Shown here in pieces: positions 1 through 5,028 of a DNA stretch of 5,546 bases (position 1 is the first letter of the stretch; each line of letters opens with the position of its first letter). Below the pieces are notes generated by a model. The model made no database searches and was not told where the DNA came from. It saw only the letters and a program-made list of their open reading frames with translations. The stretch lies in the NCBI GenBank assembly GCA_002470185.1, contig DKNG01000164.1, positions 1 to 5,546 on the forward strand, given 5' to 3'. This DNA comes from Arcobacter sp. UBA7394. GTDB lineage: Bacteria; Campylobacterota; Campylobacteria; Campylobacterales; Arcobacteraceae. The position numbers and the translations under genes are program-made.

Positions 1-114
1 AATTTTAGAATATATCCTCAGTGGGTGACAGATGCTGTTAAGAAGGCATTCCCAACATTACCTAATCCTCCAGTAATAAAACTAGAAGAGATTAAAAAAG
101 AATTTAAAAAGTAG
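1..114 (+). CDS. C-terminal end of an unrecognised protein (5' end outside window)
   Basis: Frame 1 is open from the left edge and ends with TAG at 112-114, giving 37 visible residues. The fragment begins NFRIYPQWVTDAVKKAF, continues through a proline-rich stretch (PTLPNPP) and ends in a strongly charged, probably helical tail (KLEEIKKEFKK). No catalytic motif or membrane segment is visible, and I do not recognise the family. It is accepted as a real gene end because the frame stays open to the edge and the stop codon sits inside a good terminator-like hairpin shared with the convergent gene to its right. The start, length and function cannot be judged from this piece. Confidence 0.6.
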   Translation, partial: NFRIYPQWVTDAVKKAFPTLPNPPVIKLEEIKKEFKK

Positions 115-132
115 GTTTATAACTTACTTTTT
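106..132. terminator. Bidirectional intrinsic terminator between convergent genes
   Basis: A 12-bp stem pairs 106-117 (AAAAAGTAGGTT) with 121-132 (AACTTACTTTTT) around a TAT loop. Read on the plus strand the stem is continuous with one G-U pair; on the minus strand the same position is an A-C mismatch. Arms of A5 and T5 supply a U-tract in either direction. The stop codon of the left gene (112-114) lies in the left arm, and the stop of the minus-strand membrane protein (131-133) overlaps the end of the right arm. It probably ends both convergent transcripts, more efficiently on the plus strand. Confidence 0.7.
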
Positions 133-313
133 ATTTGAGTAAATCTTTTTTAGCAAAAAGATAAAAAAGTGACATTATAGGTATAAGAATAACTCCAATT
201 AACCAAACTTTTCTCTCATTTTTATTTTTAAATTCATTAGAGAGAATAGAGAACATGGAGTAAAACCAAATTGCAATAACAATCACTACCGCTACAAGTG
301 CATAGGTTGCCAT
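131..313 (-). CDS. Small two-helix membrane protein, PLDc_N-like
   Basis: This 60-residue protein has a hydrophobic helix at about residues 5-24, a polar basic loop (SNEFKNKNERK, 25-35), a second helix at about 36-54 and a lysine-rich end. The pattern of a charged segment, then W-x-x-x-V-x-x-x-P, then a Y-L-F near the end of helix 2, resembles the PLDc_N domain found at the N-terminus of cardiolipin synthases and also as stand-alone small proteins. No HKD phospholipase motif is present, so it is not an enzyme by itself. The role is unknown; a membrane accessory function is a guess. The ATG at 311-313 is preceded by AAGGAG with 5-nt spacing, which supports this start. It lies downstream of the helicase on the same strand across a 96-nt gap that appears to contain its own promoter. 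Confidence 0.75.
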   Translation of the reverse strand: MATYALVAVVIVIAIWFYSMFSILSNEFKNKNERKVWLIGVILIPIMSLFYLFAKKDLLK

Positions 314-331
314 GATAACTCCTTTTATTTA

Positions 332-360
332 ATTATAAACCTAAGTCTATTAAAACAATA
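332..360 (-). promoter_or_regulatory. Candidate promoter of the small membrane protein
   Basis: The minus strand carries a perfect TATAAT (complement of 332-337). The -35 region is poor (TATTGT at 355-360 with a 17-bp spacer) but lies in T-rich sequence, as is common for Campylobacterota sigma-70 promoters. Transcription would start near 325, leaving a very short leader just ahead of the AAGGAG at 319-324. This is inferred from sequence only. Confidence 0.4.
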
Positions 361-396
361 AAAAGAATGGTAATTAGTTTGAAAAGCAAAGATACT

Positions 397-412
397 TAAA
401 CTAAATAGTTTA
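397..412 (-). terminator. Weak AT-rich hairpin at the helicase stop codon
   Basis: TAAACTA at 397-403 and TAGTTTA at 406-412 form a perfect 7-bp inverted repeat. The right arm contains the helicase stop codon (410-412). The stem has a single G-C pair and no clean U-tract follows on the minus strand, so it may be only a partial terminator or chance in AT-rich DNA. Confidence 0.3.
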
Positions 413-1648
413 TTTATCTTTGTTAGCTTGAGCTTCTCGAAGTTTGTCTTTTTTGCTTTTTCTTTTACCTTTAACTGGTTGGGCACCTTTTTGTTTCACA
501 GGGGCTTTTCCAGTAGGTTCAAAACCTTCTAATACTTCTTTTTCTAAAGAAATCTTACATCTCTTTTCAATTAGTTTGAAGTGTTCGCTATTTTCATTAG
601 TGATAAAAGATATTGCAAGTCCATCTTTTCCAGCTCTTCCAGTTCTTCCGATTCTATGAACATAATCAGCAGTTGCTCTTGGTAAATCAAAGTTTATAAC
701 ACAAGTAATATCATCAATATGTAAACCACGTGCTGCAATATCTGTAGCAAAAAGAACATTGATTTTTTTAGCTTTAAAATCTTCTAGAGTTTCTACTCTC
801 TCTTCTTGAATTAAATCCCCATGAAAAGACTCTGCTTCAATTCCATGTTTTCTAAACTTAGCAGCAATATTATCACTAGCTCTTTTATTTGCCATAAATA
901 CTAAAACTAAAGGCCAATCATTAGATTGGATTAGATGTCTTAATAGTGGTCCCCTATTCTCAGAGTTTACTCTAATAGCTCTTTGTTTTATTTTTTCAAC
1001 AGTTGGTGCCTCTTCTTCTTGTTCGACCTTTACAGCACTTGTAGTGATCTTAGAAGCTATGTCTAACATCTTTTGAGGATAAGTAGCAGAGAATAATAAG
1101 TTTTGTCTATTTTCTGGTAGTTCTTTTAGAATCTCATCTAACTCATCAGAGAATCCTAAATCAAGCATTTTATCTGCTTCATCTAATACAAAAAATTCTA
1201 AAGTAGATAAATCAATCTGTTTTTTGTTGATAATATCTAATAATCTTCCAGCAGTTGCAACAACAATATCACAACCTTTTTGAATATCAAGTAGTTGATC
1301 TCCAATACTTGCCCCTCCAATAACACTAACTATTTTTGGTTTTTTATTAAGATTTTTACTAAAGATTTCAAAAGTATTAGCAACTTGTAAAGTAAGCTCT
1401 CTAGTTGGTGCTAAAACTAATGTAGTGATTTTGGCTTTTTTAGGATGATTATATCCTAGCCATTTTTCTAAAATTGGTAATACAAAACTTGCTGTTTTAC
1501 CGCTACCTGTTTGGGCTTTTGCCATTAGGTCTTTGTTTTCTAAAACAAGAGGTATTACTTTTTCTTGAATTTGTGTAGTTGAAATATACTTATTTTCATC
1601 TAGGGATTTTTGTATATTTGAATTAAGATTAAAAGTGTTAAATTGCAT
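410..1648 (-). CDS. DEAD-box ATP-dependent RNA helicase (RhlE/RhlB-like)
   Basis: This 412-residue superfamily 2 RNA helicase would unwind or remodel structured RNA using ATP in the cytoplasm. The full motif set is visible in order: Q motif (TTQIQ, 24-28), Walker A AQTGSGKT (45-52), PTREL (81-85), GG (111-112), TAGR (132-135), DEAD (156-159), SAT (187-189), ATDIAARGLHID (301-312) and HRIGRTGR (331-338). A short lysine-rich tail (about 380-412) follows the second RecA-like domain and probably adds non-specific RNA affinity. No DbpA-type RNA-binding domain or other accessory domain is present. Motif V reads ARGLHI, as I recall for E. coli RhlB, rather than ARGIDI as in RhlE, so I leave the symbol blank. 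The ATG at 1646-1648 has GAGGAA with about 6-nt spacing. It is divergent from minC. Ribosome biogenesis, mRNA decay or cold adaptation are roles known for the family, not shown here. Confidence 0.95.
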   Translation of the reverse strand: MQFNTFNLNSNIQKSLDENKYISTTQIQEKVIPLVLENKDLMAKAQTGSGKTASFVLPILEKWLGYNHPKKAKITTLVLAPTRELTLQVANTFEIFSKNLNKKPKIVSVIGGASIGDQLLDIQKGCDIVVATAGRLLDIINKKQIDLSTLEFFVLDEADKMLDLGFSDELDEILKELPENRQNLLFSATYPQKMLDIASKITTSAVKVEQEEEAPTVEKIKQRAIRVNSENRGPLLRHLIQSNDWPLVLVFMANKRASDNIAAKFRKHGIEAESFHGDLIQEERVETLEDFKAKKINVLFATDIAARGLHIDDITCVINFDLPRATADYVHRIGRTGRAGKDGLAISFITNENSEHFKLIEKRCKISLEKEVLEGFEPTGKAPVKQKGAQPVKGKRKSKKDKLREAQANKDK

Positions 1649-1688
1649 GAAAGATTCCTCTGTTTATTTCCTCGCATTTTAGGGGGTT

Positions 1689-1704
1689 TTAGCTTTAAAG
1701 CTAA
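1689..1704. promoter_or_regulatory. Perfect 16-bp palindrome, possible operator
   Basis: TTAGCTTTAAAGCTAA is identical on both strands. It lies 41-56 nt upstream of the helicase start codon, in the divergent region shared with minC, and overlaps the likely helicase -10 box and transcription start. It could be a dimeric repressor site or a small hairpin at the 5' end of the helicase mRNA. No regulator is encoded nearby, so the binding partner is unknown. Confidence 0.4.
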
Positions 1705-1732
1705 TATAAAAGAAATAAAAAAACAAAGTTAA
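1703..1732 (-). promoter_or_regulatory. Candidate promoter of the DEAD-box helicase
   Basis: On the minus strand TATATT (complement of 1703-1708) could serve as the -10 box. TTAACT (complement of 1727-1732), matching TTGACA at 4 of 6 positions, lies 18 bp upstream, with a T-run in the spacer. The start would fall near 1696, inside the palindrome, giving a leader of roughly 45-50 nt. That leader contains an unusual C5 run just before an out-of-frame AUG (complement of 1675-1677). Confidence 0.4.
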
Positions 1733-1781
1733 TATAGGGATTTATTAAGTAGTGAAAAATTCAGAAATATTTAACTAAAAA

Positions 1782-1814
1782 TTTATCTTTTTCCATACTT
1801 TCTTATGCTAATAT
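1782..1814 (+). promoter_or_regulatory. Candidate promoter of the minCDE operon
   Basis: TAATAT at 1809-1814 is preceded by TG at 1806-1807, giving an extended -10 (TGCTAATAT). There is no good -35 hexamer. Instead T-runs occur at 1770-1772, 1782-1784, 1788-1792 and 1799-1801, resembling the periodic T-tract reported for Campylobacter sigma-70 promoters. The predicted start near 1821 leaves a leader of about 25 nt before the minC ribosome binding site and TTG. No other promoter is evident before minD or minE, so one transcript probably covers all three genes. Confidence 0.55.
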
Positions 1815-1834
1815 ACCGCCTTTTTAATCAAATA

Positions 1835-1839
1835 AAGGA
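1835..1839 (+). promoter_or_regulatory. Ribosome binding site fixing the minC TTG start
   Basis: AAGGA lies 6 nt upstream of TTG at 1846-1848. The next in-frame ATG is codon 13, which has no comparable purine-rich sequence before it, so TTG is the preferred start. Confidence 0.7.
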
Positions 1840-1845
1840 ATACAT

Positions 1846-2475
1846 TTGCGTACAAAACAATATTCAGTTAAAGTTTGTGAAATGGCTTTAGTTAATGAAG
1901 ATGAATTTATATCTTTTTTTGAAATCAATTATATTTTATTTAAAGACCATCTTATAGTAATAAGTGGTGAAATGACAAAGAAAGTTGAAGCTTATTTAAA
2001 AGAAAAAAAACTTCAATATTTAGTTAATGCGAACTTGCCAAAGGGACAAGGTAGAGTTGCAATAGAAAAAGAGATTCAAGAACAAAAAGTACAACATCAA
2101 CTTGAGCAAGAACAAAAAGAGTTAGAGTTATCAAAACTATCAAACAAATTACAAAACAATTTAAAAGTTAGAGATACACTTGTAAGAAGTGGACAAGAAT
2201 TAAATATCGATGGGGATTTACTACTACTAAATAGAGTAAATAGTGGAGCTTCTATCATAATAAGTGGAAACCTTATCATAACTCAAATAGTTGATGGGGC
2301 AATACGATGTAATGGTAACTTTATGATGTTACAAGCATCACCAAAAGCAAATATAGTTTTTAATGACATTGAGATTGATAATAGTTCATTAAATGAAAGA
2401 CTAAACAAAGTAGAGTTTATAAATAATCAAATAGTAATAACACCTGTATTAAAGGAGACAAATTGGGTATCGTAA
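1846..2475 (+). CDS. minC: Septum site-determining protein MinC
   Basis: MinC is the FtsZ-polymer antagonist of the Min system. MinD recruits it to the membrane, where it blocks Z-ring assembly away from mid-cell. The 209 residues fall into three parts. An N-terminal domain (about 1-68) is only weakly similar to known MinC N-domains. A highly charged Gln/Glu/Lys-rich stretch (about 70-106) is likely helical or coiled coil. The C-terminal beta-helix domain begins with the family hallmark VRSGQEL (113-119), followed by GDLLLLNRVNSGA (123-135), SGNL (140-143) and DGAIRCNG (150-157), matching the GDL...G.V..GA...GN pattern that dimerises and binds MinD. Identification rests on this C-domain and on lying directly before minD. 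The start is TTG, and the last 13 nt overlap minD, suggesting translational coupling. Confidence 0.93.
   Translation: MRTKQYSVKVCEMALVNEDEFISFFEINYILFKDHLIVISGEMTKKVEAYLKEKKLQYLVNANLPKGQGRVAIEKEIQEQKVQHQLEQEQKELELSKLSNKLQNNLKVRDTLVRSGQELNIDGDLLLLNRVNSGASIIISGNLIITQIVDGAIRCNGNFMMLQASPKANIVFNDIEIDNSSLNERLNKVEFINNQIVITPVLKETNWVS
2453..2457 (+). promoter_or_regulatory. Ribosome binding site of minD inside minC
   Basis: AGGAG lies within the 3' end of minC, 5 nt before the TTG at 2463-2465. The resulting protein has its signature lysine at residue 11 and its Walker lysine at 16, the same offset as in E. coli MinD, which supports this non-ATG start. Confidence 0.8.
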
Positions 2476-3275
2476 TAGCTGTAATTAGTGGAAAAGGCGG
2501 TGTTGGTAAAACAACAACTACTGCAAATGTTGGTTTAGGTATCGCAATGAACAACAAAAAATGTGTTGTTGTTGATTTTGATATTGGACAAAGAAATCTT
2601 GATATGATTTTAGGTTTAGAAAATAGAGTTGTATATGATATGGTTCAAGTTATGGATGGAGAAGTTGCATTAAAACAAGCACTAATCAAAAGTAAAATGA
2701 ATGATAACTTACACTTCCTAGCAGCATCACAAACAAAAGATAAAACTGCTTTACAATCAGATAAAATTCTTAATTTAGTAAGTGCTTTAAAAGCAGACTT
2801 TGATTACGTAATCTTAGATGCACCTGCTGGAATTGAGAGCGGATATGAACATACTATTGAGTTTGCTGATACTGCTATTATTGTAGTAAACCCAGAAGTT
2901 TCTTCAATTAGAGATGCGGATAGAGCTATTGGTATTTTAGACTCTAAATCTCAAAAAGTAAAAGATGGTTCAGAAGTAAATAAACACCTAATTATCAATA
3001 GAATTGATGCAAAAATGGTGCAAAGTGGTGAGATGCTTACAAGTCAAGATATTATTGATATTTTAAGTATTCCATTAATTGGTAAAGTTCCTGAAGATAG
3101 AGGAATTATTGATGCATCTAATCAAGGTAAACCAATTATCTTAGATAAAAACTCTGGCGCGGGACAAGCATATGCTAGAATTTCTGCAAGACTTTGTGGA
3201 GAAGATGTTCCATTAGAAGATGTAGAAACTATTCAAACTGGACTATTCTCAAAAATAAAGGGGATTTTTAAATAA
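2463..3275 (+). CDS. minD: Septum site-determining ATPase MinD
   Basis: MinD is a ParA/MinD-family ATPase. It dimerises on ATP, binds the inner membrane, recruits MinC, and is released when MinE triggers ATP hydrolysis. The 270 residues are the usual family length. The deviant Walker A motif GKGGVGKTTTT spans 10-20, with signature K11 and catalytic-site K16. Switch I is VDFDIGQRNLD (37-47) with D40, and switch II is DAPAGIE (119-125). The C-terminal GLFSKIKGIFK (260-270) is a basic amphipathic helix fitting the membrane-targeting sequence. These features separate it from the flagellar homologue FlhG, as do its minC and minE neighbours. It starts with TTG inside minC, and its TAA stop overlaps the minE ATG by one base. 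Confidence 0.97.
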   Translation: MGIVIAVISGKGGVGKTTTTANVGLGIAMNNKKCVVVDFDIGQRNLDMILGLENRVVYDMVQVMDGEVALKQALIKSKMNDNLHFLAASQTKDKTALQSDKILNLVSALKADFDYVILDAPAGIESGYEHTIEFADTAIIVVNPEVSSIRDADRAIGILDSKSQKVKDGSEVNKHLIINRIDAKMVQSGEMLTSQDIIDILSIPLIGKVPEDRGIIDASNQGKPIILDKNSGAGQAYARISARLCGEDVPLEDVETIQTGLFSKIKGIFK

Positions 3276-3508
3276 TGTTTCCTTGGTTTAAAAAGAAAAA
3301 AAGCGCAAGCACGGCAAAAGATAGGTTAACTATTGCAATTATGTCAGATAGAGATAATAACTCTTATCCTTTTATGGATCAAATGAAAGCTGAAATTATT
3401 GAAGTAGTAAAAAAATACATGGGTGTAAAAGCTATTGAAATTAAAAAAGATGTAGATGGTGATTTTGAAGCGCTGTCTATTGATGTACAATTAGACAAGA
3501 AGTCATAA
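3275..3508 (+). CDS. minE: Cell division topological specificity factor MinE
   Basis: MinE stimulates the ATPase of membrane-bound MinD and displaces MinC, driving the MinCD zone away from mid-cell. The 77-residue protein begins with an aromatic and basic segment, MFPWFKKKK (1-9), that fits the membrane-binding N-terminus. Next comes the MinD-contact region around TAKDRLTIAIMSDRD (13-27), close to E. coli TANIAKERLQIIV. The C-terminal topological-specificity domain carries EVVKKYM (43-49) and a DGDFEALSIDVQL strand (61-73). The ATG at 3275-3277 overlaps the minD stop (TAATG). An AAGGGG at 3258-3263 is about 11 nt upstream, a long spacing, so re-initiation by ribosomes finishing minD is likely. 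It is the last gene of the operon. Confidence 0.96.
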   Translation: MFPWFKKKKSASTAKDRLTIAIMSDRDNNSYPFMDQMKAEIIEVVKKYMGVKAIEIKKDVDGDFEALSIDVQLDKKS

Positions 3509-3532
3509 GAAGAGCTAAATAGCTCCTCTTAT
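3505..3532. terminator. Hairpin between convergent minE and the transporter
   Basis: ATAAGAAGAGCT (3505-3516) pairs with AGCTCCTCTTAT (3521-3532) around an AAAT loop, a 12-position stem. On the plus strand one position is an A-C mismatch; on the minus strand it becomes a G-U pair, so the transporter transcript would form the more continuous stem. The minE stop (3506-3508) is inside the left arm and the transporter stop (3535-3537) is just outside. Neither side has a strong U-tract, so efficiency is uncertain. Confidence 0.6.
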
Positions 3533-3534
3533 AC

Positions 3535-4884
3535 TTAGAATTTAAATAATCCTGTTTCGTTTAAAATAACGATGATTAATGCAATTGGAATCACAAATTG
3601 AACCATAAAGAACCAAACTTTAGTTAAAGCTGATCCCATTAATGGAACTAATTCCCCATTAATTGTCTCTTTATCCATGAAGTGACCTACGAATAATACT
3701 GCTAAAATTCCACCAATTGGAACTAAAATAGTAGAAGCTACGAAGTCTAACCAATCAAATAAACCTTTGTCCCCAACCATTAACATTGGCGAGTAATCAG
3801 AAATATTCGATAATAATGCTGCAATACCTAATACATAGAAGAAAATACTACAAATCATTGCAGCTTTAACTCTAGAGTAATTAAATCTATTTACAAAGTA
3901 AGAAACCATTGGTTCTAACATTGAAATAGCAGAAGTAACACCAGCAAATGCAATAGCAACAAAGAATAATAATGCTAATACAGAACCAATTGATCCAAAC
4001 TCATAGAATACTGATGGTAATGAAATAAATACTAATCCAGCACCTTTAGTAGACTCAGCACCTTTATCAAATAATAAAGTAAAGATGATTAAACCAGCAA
4101 CAATTGCAACAGTCGTATCAATAATTGAAATTAAGATTGATGATTTTACAATGTTTGCATCTTTTGGTAAAGAAGCAGCATAAGTAATAATAATCCCCAT
4201 ACCTAATGATAATGTATAGAACGCTTGTCCAATAGCTACAATAATAGCTTCTGAGCTTAATTTTGAGAAGTCAGCATCAAACATAAAGTGAACTGCTTTT
4301 CCAAAACTTCCATCAATTGTTACAGAATAAATAAATAACACTGATAAAATAAGTGCTAATAATGGCATTAAGATTTTATTGATTCTTTCAATTCCGTCTT
4401 TAATACCTTTTAAAATAATAGCTGTAACTAATACAAAAACAACAGTATGATACATAAGTTGTGTTTTAACGTCAGTTGTTAATAATGACATAAAAATATT
4501 TTTTGATTCTTCAACAGTTGCTGGAAGTCCTTGGAAAGACAATGCAATGTAGTGGAAAATCCATCCAATTACTACTGAGTAATAAGATAATATAATTAAT
4601 GGCACAATTACTATAAACCCGGCGTATTTCCAAAGGTTCTTTTTCTTAACCGCTAAGTTCTCAAACATTGTAACAGCGTCACTTTGCCCTAACTTACCAA
4701 TAAGTAATTCTGCAATTAATACAAAAACACCAACAAAAAGAGCAGTAATTAAGTAAACTAATACAAATGCTCCACCACCATACTCACCTGTAACATAAGG
4801 GAATTTCCATACATTTCCTAAACCAACAGCAGAACCTACTGCAGCTAGAATGAACCCAAATCTTGTAAATCTTGAAGTGTTCAT
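3535..4884 (-). CDS. Na+-dependent amino-acid transporter, NSS/SLC6 (LeuT-fold) family
   Basis: This 449-residue inner-membrane symporter would import an amino acid with Na+. About 11 membrane helices are visible (starting near 8, 37, 84, 143, 168, 212, 246, 299, 338, 377 and 420), like the shorter bacterial MhsT/Tyt1 branch rather than 12-helix LeuT. The broken first helix carries the family signature GSAVGLGNVWKFPY (17-30); G17, A19, V20 and N24 fit LeuT Na+-site residues G20, A22, V23 and N27. Helix 6 has FYTLSLGMG (222-230) with T224 at LeuT T254. Helix 8 has AGVTS (314-318), fitting Na2 residues A351, T354 and S355. D256 in helix 7 appears to replace LeuT N286. The substrate cannot be read reliably; aromatic or hydrophobic amino acids are common for this branch. 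AAGGAGG lies 3 nt before the ATG. It is convergent with minE and follows the acetyltransferase on the same strand. Confidence 0.93.
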   Translation of the reverse strand: MNTSRFTRFGFILAAVGSAVGLGNVWKFPYVTGEYGGGAFVLVYLITALFVGVFVLIAELLIGKLGQSDAVTMFENLAVKKKNLWKYAGFIVIVPLIILSYYSVVIGWIFHYIALSFQGLPATVEESKNIFMSLLTTDVKTQLMYHTVVFVLVTAIILKGIKDGIERINKILMPLLALILSVLFIYSVTIDGSFGKAVHFMFDADFSKLSSEAIIVAIGQAFYTLSLGMGIIITYAASLPKDANIVKSSILISIIDTTVAIVAGLIIFTLLFDKGAESTKGAGLVFISLPSVFYEFGSIGSVLALLFFVAIAFAGVTSAISMLEPMVSYFVNRFNYSRVKAAMICSIFFYVLGIAALLSNISDYSPMLMVGDKGLFDWLDFVASTILVPIGGILAVLFVGHFMDKETINGELVPLMGSALTKVWFFMVQFVIPIALIIVILNETGLFKF

Positions 4885-5028
4885 ATTCCTCCTTAAAAAT
4901 AAAGCTTAAAGTGTAACCAAAATTAAGTTAAACTTTTATGTGACTTTTGTGAATAATTAAAATTTGTTTAAAGAAACTTAAATAAAATTTAATAAAACTT
5001 ATCAAAATGCAATATTATTAAAGCTTAT
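4885..5028 (-). promoter_or_regulatory. AT-rich leader region of the transporter with phased A/T-tracts
   Basis: This 144-nt gap holds no gene. On the plus strand, A-tracts begin at 4974, 4984, 4994 and 5004, a regular 10-bp step; on the minus (coding) strand these are T-tracts upstream of the transporter. Downstream of them on the minus strand, TTTAAT (complement of 4956-4961) is a possible -10 box. The layout fits the periodic T-tract promoters described for Campylobacter and would also make the DNA curved. No clear terminator for the upstream acetyltransferase is seen, so read-through into the transporter is possible. Confidence 0.35.
4971..5001. repeat. Three degenerate tandem copies of a 10-bp AT-rich unit
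   Basis: AAGAAACTTA (4971-4980), ATAAAATTTA (4982-4991) and ATAAAACTTA (4992-5001) lie head to tail with one intervening base. The unit length is about one helical turn, consistent with curved DNA. In sequence this AT-rich, chance similarity cannot be excluded. Confidence 0.4.

Noticed and set aside
444..659. Open frame of 71 codons on the plus strand
   Set aside because: It lies entirely inside the helicase gene on the opposite strand, where the helicase reading has strong family motifs. Its leucine, phenylalanine and serine-rich translation is typical of an antisense shadow.
1599..1677. Upstream open frame overlapping the helicase start (minus strand, about 25 codons from an AUG at 1675-1677)
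   Set aside because: It has no Shine-Dalgarno; the bases before the AUG are a C-run followed by UAAA. It is out of frame with the helicase, so translation is unlikely.
1682..1686. C5 run in the helicase leader as a possible anti-Shine-Dalgarno
   Set aside because: It can pair with only about three consecutive bases of the GAGGAA ribosome binding site, too few for a convincing switch or riboswitch.
2097..2279. Open frame of 60 codons on the minus strand
   Set aside because: It is antisense to the charged linker and early C-domain of minC. The serine, phenylalanine and cysteine-rich translation mirrors Glu/Lys/Gln codons, and no promoter or ribosome binding site supports it.
2463..3275. Possibility that the ATPase is the flagellar regulator FlhG rather than MinD
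   Set aside because: The amphipathic C-terminal helix, DFDIGQRNLD switch I, and immediate minC and minE neighbours all fit MinD, and no flagellar genes are nearby.
4885..5028. Origin of replication or toxin/antitoxin RNA in the AT-rich gap
   Set aside because: No DnaA-box clusters, GC-containing hairpins or short coding frame with a ribosome binding site were found. The repeats are better explained as promoter-associated A-tracts.
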